From an uncultured Flavobacteriaceae bacterium (GTDB taxonomy: Bacteria; Bacteroidota; Bacteroidia; Flavobacteriales; Flavobacteriaceae), in assembly GCA_934675205.1 (NCBI GenBank), contig CAKUPQ010000001.1, forward strand, positions 372,001-436,000: 64,000 bases of DNA, in the 5' to 3' direction. The stretch's first letter is position 1, and the number at the start of each line of letters is the position of its first letter. Both the position numbers and the translations under genes were made by a program. This document shows positions 51,117 to 60,654 of the stretch, in pieces. The notes under the pieces are model-generated. The model was not told where the DNA came from and ran no database searches. It saw only the letters and a list, made by a program, of their open reading frames with translations.

Positions 51117-52610
51117 ATGAAAAAACTTTTAAATTATGTAGTATTAGCGTTACTTCTGTTTTTTACCGCAGGTTGTAGCGAAGACTTTTTGAATCCGGTA
51201 AGGAATAATTCACTCCTTACAAATGAGGATTTCGCAGAGAACGCAGAACTCAACCCTGCTCTTATAGAAGGAACGCTTAACGGTATTTATACCTATATGA
51301 TTACTCCGTTTGCTGTCTATAATGACCAACACAGAGACTTCGGGCATAAATCTTTAGATATTTGGACAGATATGCTGTCAGGAGATATGGCTTTGGCAGG
51401 AAATGAGTATAACTGGTACGGTAACTTTACAAACCTAGTTGCTACTTCAGATTATATATGGATAGAAAATGATATTGCTTGGTCATACCTTTATAAAATA
51501 GTGAACTTATCTAATGGAGTTGTTCTTAACTTGGGAGGGAATGATGCAGAACCAGAAGGAGAGAACACACGCGCAATGCTTGGACAAGCAAAAGCGTTAA
51601 GAGCGTATGCTTATTTCTATCTTACACAACTTTTCCAAAGAGAGTACAATCCTTCACAGCCAATCTTTCCTTTATATAAAGGAGATGGAGAGCTAAATTT
51701 CGGAAAAGCACCTGCTTCTGAAGTATATGATTTTATCATTAGTGATTTGACTCATGCAGTATCTTTGTTAGACGGATTCAACCCTAGTGGAAAACACCAA
51801 ATTAACAAATCAGTAGCACAAGGGTTATTAGCCTATACTTATGCTGCTATGGGAGATTATGCTCAAGTTAAAGCTGTTACAGATGATATTATTGCTACAG
51901 GAGGATATCCATTGACAACTGCAGGGCAGTTGGCTTACCCGGGTGCAGGTTCTGGATTTAATGACGCTAATACTCCTTCTTGGATGTGGGGTTATGACAT
52001 TCCGACAGGTATGATCGGTCAGCTTGTTCATTGGTATGGTCAAGTAGATTTCTTTTCTTATAGCTATGCAGCTGTAGGAGATTGGAAATCAATGGACAAC
52101 TTATTGTATAACGCTATTCCTGCTAATGATATTAGAAAAACTCAGTTTGCTACAGCAGGAGGTCCGTTACAACCGGTTAATAAAATTTTCCACGCAGCAA
52201 GAGTTCAAATGGGGCAAGCTGCTTTGGAATCAGATTACGTATTTATGCGTATTGAAGAGATGTATTTGTTGAATGCAGAAGCTGCTGCCAAAACAGGTGA
52301 TGAAGCTACTGCTAAATCAAGACTTAAAAGTTTACTAGATATTCGTATGGGAGGTACAGAGGCAGATACATATCTTAACGCTCTTTCCGGACAAGCTCTT
52401 AGAGATGCTATTTATCTTCAAACAAGAATTGAGCTTTGGGGAGAAGGTAAGAGTTATTTTGCTATGAAACGTAACCAAGCAACTATTACAAGAGGAACAA
52501 ACCACGTATTTTTACCTGGTATTTCTGTTCCTTATAACGATGCTCGTTTATCTTTCAAAATACCAAGAAGAGAGATGAATAACAATCCAGCTATCACAGA
52601 GCAAAATTAA
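51117..52610 (+). CDS. SusD/RagB-family nutrient-binding lipoprotein
   Basis: 497-aa outer membrane lipoprotein with lipobox FFTAGC (Cys20). Typical SusD features: helix-rich TPR-like part (AKALRAYAYFYLTQLFQ), a C-terminal RIELWGEGKSYFAMKR block and IPRREMNNNPAI. It forms the lid on the SusC transporter encoded just upstream. The ligand is unknown. Confidence 0.92.
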   Translation: MKKLLNYVVLALLLFFTAGCSEDFLNPVRNNSLLTNEDFAENAELNPALIEGTLNGIYTYMITPFAVYNDQHRDFGHKSLDIWTDMLSGDMALAGNEYNWYGNFTNLVATSDYIWIENDIAWSYLYKIVNLSNGVVLNLGGNDAEPEGENTRAMLGQAKALRAYAYFYLTQLFQREYNPSQPIFPLYKGDGELNFGKAPASEVYDFIISDLTHAVSLLDGFNPSGKHQINKSVAQGLLAYTYAAMGDYAQVKAVTDDIIATGGYPLTTAGQLAYPGAGSGFNDANTPSWMWGYDIPTGMIGQLVHWYGQVDFFSYSYAAVGDWKSMDNLLYNAIPANDIRKTQFATAGGPLQPVNKIFHAARVQMGQAALESDYVFMRIEEMYLLNAEAAAKTGDEATAKSRLKSLLDIRMGGTEADTYLNALSGQALRDAIYLQTRIELWGEGKSYFAMKRNQATITRGTNHVFLPGISVPYNDARLSFKIPRREMNNNPAITEQN

Positions 52611-52630
52611 TAACTAAATACTTAGAAATT

Positions 52631-53491
52631 ATGAAATTTAATAAACTAATAATGTTCTTTTCGGCTCTGATGATGTTTTCAGGAATCTTATCGAGCTGTT
52701 CAGACGATTCGGCAACAGACAATCCTCTTTCAGGAGTCAATTATATTTCTATAGAAGAAATTAAAAATGTAGAAATTTCCGAAGGAGAAACGGCTATAAT
52801 TGAAGTAAAAGTTTTTGCTTCACAAGCTTCATCAGCTGACAGAGTTTTTGACTTACAGATAATTACTACTGCTCCTCCTACGGCAAATGCAGACTACCCT
52901 ATTACTACTGCAAACCCTGATTACTATTCAGTTCCTACTTCGGTTACTATCCCTTCAGGTTCTAAAGAAGGGACTTTTGAAGTAAGCGTAACCGCTACAG
53001 ATTTAGGGTCAGGTAAAAGAATTGTAGTTGGTATTGTACCAAAAGAAGATTTCCATTTGGCAACTTCTCAAACTTCTCCTGATGCAGAGGGAAATTTTGA
53101 TGTTATCTACAAAAATCTTGTTATCAACGCTAAAGAAAGATGCTTTAAAAATTCTTTATTAGTAGAAATTGTAACAGACCGTTATGGAGATGAAACAACT
53201 TGGGAGTTGTATGATAGTGCTATGAATCTTGTTGGTTCGGGAGGTCCTTATCCTCAACAAGCAACTAATGGAGAATATCCTCAGTCTCCTGCTAACTTTT
53301 GTTTAGATAACGGAAACTATACTTTCATTATTTATGACAACCCTTATAATGACGGTATGGACACAAATGGTACAGGTGAATATGGTAATGGTTATTACCG
53401 TTTGTCAAAAATAGTTGACGGGCAAGACGTCGAAATTGCTAAAAACGGAACGTTTGGAGCATTTGATGAAGTAACATTCTCATTGCCATAA
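52631..53491 (+). CDS. surface lipoprotein sharing a module with the M43 protease
   Basis: 286-aa lipoprotein (LSSC lipobox, Cys23), third gene of the susCD operon. Residues about 35-165 form a Calx-beta/DUF-type beta domain (SEGETAIIEVKVFAS, VTIPSGSKEGTFEVSV); residues about 177-286 (DRYGDETTWEL, FIIYDNPYNDGMD, GTFGAFDEVTF) repeat the module found at the end of the M43 protease at 40.5 kb. Probably an accessory ligand-binding protein for the SusC/SusD system. A terminator follows. Confidence 0.8.
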   Translation: MKFNKLIMFFSALMMFSGILSSCSDDSATDNPLSGVNYISIEEIKNVEISEGETAIIEVKVFASQASSADRVFDLQIITTAPPTANADYPITTANPDYYSVPTSVTIPSGSKEGTFEVSVTATDLGSGKRIVVGIVPKEDFHLATSQTSPDAEGNFDVIYKNLVINAKERCFKNSLLVEIVTDRYGDETTWELYDSAMNLVGSGGPYPQQATNGEYPQSPANFCLDNGNYTFIIYDNPYNDGMDTNGTGEYGNGYYRLSKIVDGQDVEIAKNGTFGAFDEVTFSLP

Positions 53492-53513
53492 ACAAGACAA
53501 TTTTAATTTCTAA

Positions 53514-53546
53514 AAACCGATGGATATTATCCGTCGGTTTTTTTAT
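53514..53546 (+). terminator. terminator of the susCD operon
   Basis: Stem AAACCGATGGAT / ATCCGTCGGTTT (one mismatched pair) with an ATT loop and a T-run; it lies 22 bp after the lipoprotein stop. Confidence 0.85.
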
Positions 53547-53560
53547 TTGATAAAAAAATG

Positions 53561-53568
53561 TATATTTG
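53561..53568 (+). promoter_or_regulatory. -7 element before the S8 protease gene
   Basis: TATATTTG matches TAnnTTTG, 23 bp before the start. Confidence 0.55.
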
Positions 53569-53591
53569 TCCAACTAAAAATGTAAAAAATT

Positions 53592-55520
53592 ATGTTCAAA
53601 GCAAGGTTTTATATTCCTGCGTTGTTTATGCTTGGAGCAGTTCAAGCCCAAACTCCAAAAGAAAAAGAAAAAATAATTAACAGCTATGATGCCCGAAAAA
53701 CAGAATTATTGAATCAGGAAATCAAAGCGAGAGAAGCTTCTGTCCAAAACAAAATAGACGAATATTTGTCTAAAAACCCAACAGAAAAACAATATTTTTC
53801 TGTTAATGGGGTGTCTCACAGAATAGTTGACATTTATAACGGAAAGCCTGTCTATCAATCAACCGATAATGCATTAGCTGCGCGAGCAATAAAAACAAAT
53901 CATCTTTATCCGGGAGGTTCATTAGGTCTTTCTTTGGAAGGAGAAGGAATGGATATCGCCTTATGGGACGGAGGCTGGGTTCTTACCACTCACGTCGAAT
54001 TTATGGAAGATTCGGGGTCAAGAGTTGTTACTCCGGACTCTTTTGACCAGAATCCTGCAGCTGATTCTCACGGAACTCACGTAGGGGGTTCAATTGGAGC
54101 CAAAGGAGTTTCTTCTTCTGCTAAAGGAATGGCTCCAAAATCTAACATAAGGTCATTCAACTGGACATTTGACCAGTCTGAAGTATCTAATGAGGCAAAC
54201 ACAAACGGGACATTAATTACTAACCATTCTTATGGAGTATATGTAGAAAATGCAATGACTGCTTATGGAGCCTGGTATATGGGATGTTATAGTACTGCTG
54301 CCGTGAATTGGGACCAGATAGCATACAATTATCCATATACTTTGATAACGATGTCTGCAGGTAATGGTGGTACAGAGATTTATTCAGGAGGATTAGCTCC
54401 TGGATATGATAAGTTGACAGGAGAAAAAAATGCTAAAAATCTTTTGATTGTTGCTAATGCCAACCCTACGGTACACATTCCTACAGGTAATATAACCGGC
54501 TTGACAATTAACAACTCTAGCAGTCAAGGACCTACTGATGATGGAAGGGTAAAGCCTGATATCTCATCAGACGGAACAGACGTATATTCTACAAATAGCA
54601 CTGGTACAACAGATTATTATACAGCCTCAGGAACCTCAATGGCTTCTCCTACTACAGCCGGAACAATGTTGCTTTTACAAGAGCATTACAACAACTTACA
54701 TCCTTCGGAATATATGAGAGCTGCAACCCTAAAAGGGCTTGTTTGTCATACAGCTCTTGATGATAGTGATGTAATTAGTTGGGCATCTCCGGGCCCTGAC
54801 CCAAGATTTGGTTGGGGACTTTTAGATGCAAGAGCTGCTGCTAATGTTCTTACTAATTCCGTAGAATCAAATCCTACTACTATTGTTGACGAACGTACTC
54901 TTGCTCAAGAAGGAAGTTATAGCTTTCAAGTAACAATAAACAGTCCTAAAAAACTTATGGCAAGTATCTGTTGGACAGACCTTCCCGGAACGGCAAAAAA
55001 CAATCAACTTAATTCTCCCAATCCTGCATTAGTAAATGATTTGGATATCAGAATTATTAAAGATGATGAAACTACATATTTCCCTTGGAAACTGGATTTA
55101 TCTAACCTTAATGCTGCTATTAAAGGAGACAATACTGTTGATAATTTTGAAAGAGTTGATATTAATGATGCCCTCGGAACATACACCATTCAAGTAACTC
55201 ACAAAGGAACATTATCAGGAGGTCCTCAAAATTATAGTTTGATTGTGTCTGGGTTTGATTCATCATCATTAAGCACTGAATCTTTCAAAACAGATAATTT
55301 ATTTGTGTATCCAAATCCGGCATCTGATATGTTGTATTTCAGCACAACAGAAAATGCCTCTCTTGACAAAGTAGAAATCTACGATACTATTGGTAAAAGA
55401 GTTCTTTCTTCACAAATAAACAATAACTCTGTTGATATTTCCGGGCTGACTTCGGGAGTTTATTTCGTAAAGATTTATTCTGGAGAAAGTCAAGTAACCA
55501 AAAAAATCATCAAGAAGTAA
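53592..55520 (+). CDS. secreted S8-family subtilisin-like protease with T9SS type A sorting domain
   Basis: 642-aa subtilase. Signal peptide residues 1-20, a helical prodomain to about 105, and the catalytic triad Asp126 (IALWDGGWV), His160 (DSHGTHVGG) and Ser349 (GTSMASP). After the catalytic domain comes a beta-sandwich, then a type A T9SS sorting domain (VYPNPASDMLYF to KKIIKK). It is likely exported to the surface or medium to digest protein. It has its own promoter downstream of the susCD terminator, so it is not in that operon, though it lies next to it. Confidence 0.93.
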   Translation: MFKARFYIPALFMLGAVQAQTPKEKEKIINSYDARKTELLNQEIKAREASVQNKIDEYLSKNPTEKQYFSVNGVSHRIVDIYNGKPVYQSTDNALAARAIKTNHLYPGGSLGLSLEGEGMDIALWDGGWVLTTHVEFMEDSGSRVVTPDSFDQNPAADSHGTHVGGSIGAKGVSSSAKGMAPKSNIRSFNWTFDQSEVSNEANTNGTLITNHSYGVYVENAMTAYGAWYMGCYSTAAVNWDQIAYNYPYTLITMSAGNGGTEIYSGGLAPGYDKLTGEKNAKNLLIVANANPTVHIPTGNITGLTINNSSSQGPTDDGRVKPDISSDGTDVYSTNSTGTTDYYTASGTSMASPTTAGTMLLLQEHYNNLHPSEYMRAATLKGLVCHTALDDSDVISWASPGPDPRFGWGLLDARAAANVLTNSVESNPTTIVDERTLAQEGSYSFQVTINSPKKLMASICWTDLPGTAKNNQLNSPNPALVNDLDIRIIKDDETTYFPWKLDLSNLNAAIKGDNTVDNFERVDINDALGTYTIQVTHKGTLSGGPQNYSLIVSGFDSSSLSTESFKTDNLFVYPNPASDMLYFSTTENASLDKVEIYDTIGKRVLSSQINNNSVDISGLTSGVYFVKIYSGESQVTKKIIKK

Positions 55521-55541
55521 TTCGGTTATTTCTTATAGCGG

Positions 55542-55581
55542 AAACAAAAATGGTCAGAAGAATTTCTGACCATTTTTGTTT
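55542..55581. terminator. long bidirectional terminator
   Basis: 18-bp perfect stem (core AAAAATGGTCAGAA / TTCTGACCATTTTT) with a 4-nt loop and T/A tracts on both sides. It ends the S8 protease gene and the convergent helicase gene. Confidence 0.92.
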
Positions 55582-55589
55582 TAAGGGGT

Positions 55590-56918
55590 TTACTTTTTCT
55601 TTTTCAATCGACCTCTGTTTACGGGTTTTGTCTTTCTCGGATTTCGTTTTCCGGGACCTCCGAAATTTACTTTTGAGTTTTTGGCCGATTTCTGATGAAA
55701 TGCTCCTCCACCTTCATCGGTCGGTTTTTTAGTTATGAGTTTTGGCTTTTGCTTTTTCTTTTCAAATTCCATTAAAACGGTTGAAATTTCAACCGAACTC
55801 GGGATTTCGAACTGTTCGATTTCGAGGTTCATCAGGATTTCAGTTTCTAAAAACCATTCCTCCTCTCTTGGAGAAACAAACGTCAAGGCTGTTCCTTCTT
55901 TGTCTGCTCTACCTGTTCTTCCGATTCTGTGAATGTATTGCTCCGGAATTTCGGGAACTTCAAAATTGATTACGTGCGAAATATCTCGAATATCCAAACC
56001 ACGAGCCATAATGTCGGTTGTAATAATTCCTTTAAGGTCTCCTTGCTGAAATGCAGCCAAAGTATTTAACCTGTAATTCTGTGATTTGTTGGAATGAATC
56101 ACTCCGAATTGTCCCTGAAAATCGTTGTCTAATCGTTCATGGAGTAAATCAACAATCCGTTTGTTATTTACGAATATCAAAACCCGTTCAAACGATTCAT
56201 CTGTTAGTAAAAGTTCGTTTAACAGGTTAATTTTCGTAGTAAAATTTGGAACAAAATATTTTAATTGTCTGATTTTTTCGAGTGGAGTCCCACTTGGAGC
56301 AAGAGATACTTCTTCTGGAAAATCAAAATAATCATTGATAATCTCATCAACTTCTTCGGTCATCGTAGCAGAAAACAGAATATTCTGACGCTTTTCTTTC
56401 ATCATAGCCAAAATAGAAGTAATCTGCATTCTGAAACCGAGATTCAGAATTTCGTCAAATTCGTCAATCACTAATTTTTTGACTTCATCAAAACGGACAA
56501 CTCCGTCAAGAGCCAAGTCCATTAGCCTTCCCGGAGTAGCTACTAAAACATCCACTCCCTCATAAATGGCTTTTTTCTGTGTATTGATGTTTACTCCTCC
56601 ATAAATCCCTAAAACTCGAATCGACATATATTTGGTTAGCTTTTCGACTTCTTCTGCAACCTGAACTACAAGCTCACGAGTAGGAACGATAATCACAACT
56701 TTTGGGTTTTCGGAGTTTGAAAATTTGTATTGTTTGAGAATCGGGAGCAGATAAGCGAAGGTCTTTCCTGTCCCGGTTTGGGCAATTCCCATCATATCCT
56801 TTCCGGAAAGTATAACCGAAAACGATTTTTCCTGAATCGGGGTAAGACTCGTAAAGCCTAAATCATCAATCGCTTTTTGTAGGGATTTTGGTAAGTCTAA
56901 TTGCTCAAATTGGCTCAT
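55590..56918 (-). CDS. DEAD-box RNA helicase
   Basis: 442-aa RNA helicase. Motif Q and I (AQTGTGKTFAYLLPIL), Ia PTRELV, Ib TPGRLMD, II present as DEFD rather than DEAD, III SAT, IV VLIFVNNKRI, V IMARGLDI, VI HRIGRTGR. The basic C-terminal tail (KPVNRGRLKKKK) should bind RNA. The role is probably in ribosome assembly or RNA turnover. Its promoter lies 20 bp upstream. Confidence 0.95.
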   Translation of the reverse strand: MSQFEQLDLPKSLQKAIDDLGFTSLTPIQEKSFSVILSGKDMMGIAQTGTGKTFAYLLPILKQYKFSNSENPKVVIIVPTRELVVQVAEEVEKLTKYMSIRVLGIYGGVNINTQKKAIYEGVDVLVATPGRLMDLALDGVVRFDEVKKLVIDEFDEILNLGFRMQITSILAMMKEKRQNILFSATMTEEVDEIINDYFDFPEEVSLAPSGTPLEKIRQLKYFVPNFTTKINLLNELLLTDESFERVLIFVNNKRIVDLLHERLDNDFQGQFGVIHSNKSQNYRLNTLAAFQQGDLKGIITTDIMARGLDIRDISHVINFEVPEIPEQYIHRIGRTGRADKEGTALTFVSPREEEWFLETEILMNLEIEQFEIPSSVEISTVLMEFEKKKQKPKLITKKPTDEGGGAFHQKSAKNSKVNFGGPGKRNPRKTKPVNRGRLKKKK

Positions 56919-56937
56919 TTTACAGTGTTTTAAGTTG

Positions 56938-56945
56938 CAAAGATA
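56938..56945 (-). promoter_or_regulatory. -7 element of the helicase gene
   Basis: Reads TATCTTTG on the minus strand, 20 bp before the start. Confidence 0.6.
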
Positions 56946-57056
56946 AGTTTTTTAGGTTTAATCGTCGAAACTATGATTGTTTATCGTTTTTAGATTTTAA
57001 CACTTAATAATTTATTTTTTTGTAATTTGCTCCGATTTTCTTTTGTCAAAAAAAGT

Positions 57057-59768
57057 ATGATTTTTTTATACCAATATCTGAGCAGATACGTCTTTGTTTT
57101 TTGTATGCTGTTTTTCGTTTCTTCTGCTTTCTCACAGAACGAGACCAATTATTGGTATTTCGGAAATAACGCAGGTCTAAATTTTAGCAACGGAGATTTT
57201 GCTGTTCCGAATGATGGAAGTATGCAAACTCCTGCCGGATGTTCTTCTATTTCAGACAGAGATGGAAATCTTTTGTTTTATACTAATGGTCAGACCGTAT
57301 GGAATAAAAACCATCAGATAATGCAAAACGGAACAGATTTATCAGGAGATATTAATGGGGTTCAAACTTCAATAATTATCCCAAAACCCGGAGATATTTC
57401 TACCTATTATATTTTTTACGTAAGACGGTTTACACAATCCTTACCTATATATCTTTTATCCGGAGTCTATTATTCAGAAGTTAAGTTTGACACACAAAAC
57501 CCTTTGGGATATATAACAGATAATAAAGATATTCGGTTTATCGAAACAACAGAAGCTACTTCACGTCTTGCTGCAATTCATCACCCTGAAAGCAACTCTA
57601 TTCGAGTAATTTGTATGACCAAACCGGACCCTGTATTTGGAGCACCACCTATTCCCGATGATAAGTTTGTTTTCAGAGTTATTAATGTTACACAAAATGG
57701 TGTTTCAACTCCGATAATAAGAGATATAAACGAAGGCCTTGGCAGGATAGGAGCAATGAAAATTTCTCCAAACGGAGAATATCTTGCTTTTGCTGATAAT
57801 CTCCCCAATACTGAAAACGGAAAAATATTTTTTTACAAATATAATAACGACACCATTGAGTTTGAGTTTGAGTTTTATCGAAATACAATTCCTACAATCA
57901 ACATGTTCTTGCATCCTTATGGCATTGAATTCTCTCAAGACTCCAGAATACTTTATTATACAGGAGGAAATTATGTTGTTCAGATTCCCTTTTTGGATAT
58001 GGGAGGGGCTCAACCTGTCGGATATTATATTATGGGACCTTCTCCCGGAGCAAATTCGTTACAGCTTGCACGAAACGGAAAAATCTATGTTGCTCACGGA
58101 GATGCGAACAATTCTATCAATGCGGTAAGCGTAATAAACCAACCTGAAAAAATCGGTGAAGCGTGTGAGTATAACTCATTATCTGTTGCTTTAACTCCCG
58201 GAAGTTCTTTTCAAGGACTGCCAATTTTTATAGCGACTCCTTTGAGAAACCGAATCTTACCTGTAGAAAGTGATTGTGAGGATACAACATTCAGTTTTGA
58301 ATTAGATGCTTACGTTCCGATTACTTCTGTATTGTGGGATTTTGGAGATGGAACAACTTCAACCTCTCTGACTCCTACACATCAGTTTTCTGAACCGGGA
58401 ATACACAAAGTTAGTGCTACAATTATGGTTGATAATTACCCGGTTACCTTATACAGAGATGTCGAGGCTTATCCGCTACCATCACTTGACCCGAATCAGA
58501 CCCTACAACAATGTGATGTAGATAACAACCCAACTTCGGTTTTTAATTTAGAAAATATCGGAGACAAAATGAATAATCCGAATCCGGAATATGAATATGT
58601 TTTTTATCATACGATGAATGATGCACAAAACGACATAAATCCAATTCCGAATCAACTTGCCTATCAAAATCAAACCAATCCGGAAGAAATATTTGTGAAA
58701 ATCACAAGCCCATTTGGATGTGTTTCAATAAGCAGTTTTTTTATTGAGACATCTTATACCGAATTAGGACAGATAAGCCCTGTTTATGCTTGTGGAAATT
58801 CGGACAATGAGGCAACGTTCAATATAGATTTTAAAATAGATGAAATCAGACAAGAACTCAATATTCCGCAAAATTTTAGCATAATAATTTATCCGAGCTT
58901 TCAAGATGCTCAAACCAAATTAGACCCTTTAGACAGGTATTATACTACTTCAACAACAACCGTTTGGATAAGAATAGAAGATGAAAACAATGATTGTAAC
59001 GGAATTGGCTCTTTCCAACTCATCGTTAATCAAGGGTTTGAACTAAACATCGAGGACAGCTATGTCATTTGTGATACAAACTTACAGCCTTTAACCGTTT
59101 TGGACGGAGGAGCAAACAACGATATTTGGGAGTGGAGAAACAGTTCGGGAACGATAATCTCTACGTCCAGAAATTTTATCTTAACTCAAGAAGGAACATT
59201 TTCTCTTACTGTTTATAGAACTCAAAACGGAATACAATGTTCTTCTCAAAAACAATTTGTGGTTACACAATCAGGAGAGGTTCAGTTTAATCAGATTTCG
59301 ACAGATAATAATGAAATTTATGTTTCGGTAATCGGAAACAGCACGTATGAGTTCTCCTTAGACGGAAATAATTTTTATGGACACGGAAATTCTTATACTT
59401 TTACGGGAATCTCAACCGGATTTCACATTGTTTATGTGAAAGATGTCTATAATTGCGAAACTCCGATAAGTCAAGAGATTTTTTTACTTAATTTCCCTCA
59501 TTTTTTTACTCCAAACGGAGATGGTGTAAATGATTATTGGAGAATTAACTCTTTGGTTACACGAATTTTTCCTAAAGTAGAAATTGTTATTTATGACAGA
59601 TACGGAAAAATGATAAAATATATGGATTTTCCAAAAGATGCTTTTGGCTGGGACGGAACTTACAAAGGAGAAAAACTCCCTGCTACAGATTATTGGTTCA
59701 AAGCGACTCTGAAAGATAATACAGGAAATACGCTTGAAAAAAAGGGACATTTTAGTTTAATGAGATAA
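57057..59768 (+). CDS. T9SS type B sorting-domain protein with PKD domain
   Basis: 903-aa secreted protein. Signal peptide to about residue 32 (MIFLYQYLSRYVFVF core). The N-terminal half contains beta-propeller-like repeats (GNNAGLNFSNGDFA, NGRIGAMKISPNGEYLAFA), followed by a PKD domain (VLWDFGDGTTSTSLTPTHQF) and two further beta domains. The C-terminal domain (FTPNGDGVNDYWRI, YDRYGKMIKY, WDGTYKGEKLPATDYWF) is the T9SS type B or gliding-associated form. The start was placed at ATG 57057; a TTG ten codons earlier is possible. The exact role, such as adhesion, is unknown. Confidence 0.85.
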   Translation: MIFLYQYLSRYVFVFCMLFFVSSAFSQNETNYWYFGNNAGLNFSNGDFAVPNDGSMQTPAGCSSISDRDGNLLFYTNGQTVWNKNHQIMQNGTDLSGDINGVQTSIIIPKPGDISTYYIFYVRRFTQSLPIYLLSGVYYSEVKFDTQNPLGYITDNKDIRFIETTEATSRLAAIHHPESNSIRVICMTKPDPVFGAPPIPDDKFVFRVINVTQNGVSTPIIRDINEGLGRIGAMKISPNGEYLAFADNLPNTENGKIFFYKYNNDTIEFEFEFYRNTIPTINMFLHPYGIEFSQDSRILYYTGGNYVVQIPFLDMGGAQPVGYYIMGPSPGANSLQLARNGKIYVAHGDANNSINAVSVINQPEKIGEACEYNSLSVALTPGSSFQGLPIFIATPLRNRILPVESDCEDTTFSFELDAYVPITSVLWDFGDGTTSTSLTPTHQFSEPGIHKVSATIMVDNYPVTLYRDVEAYPLPSLDPNQTLQQCDVDNNPTSVFNLENIGDKMNNPNPEYEYVFYHTMNDAQNDINPIPNQLAYQNQTNPEEIFVKITSPFGCVSISSFFIETSYTELGQISPVYACGNSDNEATFNIDFKIDEIRQELNIPQNFSIIIYPSFQDAQTKLDPLDRYYTTSTTTVWIRIEDENNDCNGIGSFQLIVNQGFELNIEDSYVICDTNLQPLTVLDGGANNDIWEWRNSSGTIISTSRNFILTQEGTFSLTVYRTQNGIQCSSQKQFVVTQSGEVQFNQISTDNNEIYVSVIGNSTYEFSLDGNNFYGHGNSYTFTGISTGFHIVYVKDVYNCETPISQEIFLLNFPHFFTPNGDGVNDYWRINSLVTRIFPKVEIVIYDRYGKMIKYMDFPKDAFGWDGTYKGEKLPATDYWFKATLKDNTGNTLEKKGHFSLMR

Positions 59769-59775
59769 CTAAAAA

Positions 59776-60654
59776 CTACTTTTTCTTCAGCTTAAAATAT
59801 CCGTTTGCCAAAATTGTAAGAATAATAATCCCTGCTCCGATATAAAATTCCGCACTCATTTTTTCGGTTTCCGGAAACAAAATTATTGCCAAAATAATTC
59901 CGTAAACGGGTTCAAGATTTATCGTAAGCATAACCGTATAAGGACTCAAATGCTTCATCACATCAATCGAAGCCACAAAAGTATAAGCCGTACAAACCGA
60001 ACCTAAAATCATCAGATAAATAAAGTCGCTTGTGCTTAAAGCGAAGAATTCAGAGTTTAATTCGTCTGTAAAAAACAAATAAACAGTAATAAACAAAACT
60101 CCTCCCAAAATCTGATAAAACGAAATATAAGACGAACTGTATTTTCCTGCAAATTTTCCGTTAATAACCGAAAAAGAGGCAGACAAAAAAGCAGCAATCA
60201 AAGCTAAAATAATTCCGTAAAGAAAATTTCCGTTTACATCATAAATGATATATAACCCAAGCATAACGAGCAATCCGAAAAAAACTTCATACTCGATAAT
60301 TCTCCGCTTGTAAAAAATAGGTTCTAAAATCGAGGCAAAAAAAGCTCCTGTCGAGAGCGTTGCTAACGTAACCGAAACATTAGACACTTCGATAGCCTCA
60401 AAAAACGTAAACCAATGCAAGGCAATTATAAATCCGGAACCCAAAAAGATAAATAATAGATTTCGAGAAATTTTCAGAGGAATCTTTTTGTACCAAACAT
60501 AAATTCCGACCAAAACAAGTGCAATGGTCATTCTGTACCAAACCTTTGCCATTGAGCCAACCGAAATCAGCTCTCCCAAAGCTCCGGTAAATCCCCAAAT
60601 GAAAACAATCAGATGAAGATGAAGATAACTTTTTTTGGTTCTAACGTTTGGCAT
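59776..60654 (-). CDS. EamA-family (DMT) transporter
   Basis: 292-aa membrane protein with ten hydrophobic segments and two EamA repeats (WGFTGALGELISV near the N terminus, NLEPVYGIILAIILF in the second). Such proteins export amino acids or other metabolites; the substrate is unknown. It starts 14 bp inside the end of the LptF/G-type permease gene upstream, so the two form an operon. Confidence 0.88.
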   Translation of the reverse strand: MPNVRTKKSYLHLHLIVFIWGFTGALGELISVGSMAKVWYRMTIALVLVGIYVWYKKIPLKISRNLLFIFLGSGFIIALHWFTFFEAIEVSNVSVTLATLSTGAFFASILEPIFYKRRIIEYEVFFGLLVMLGLYIIYDVNGNFLYGIILALIAAFLSASFSVINGKFAGKYSSSYISFYQILGGVLFITVYLFFTDELNSEFFALSTSDFIYLMILGSVCTAYTFVASIDVMKHLSPYTVMLTINLEPVYGIILAIILFPETEKMSAEFYIGAGIIILTILANGYFKLKKK

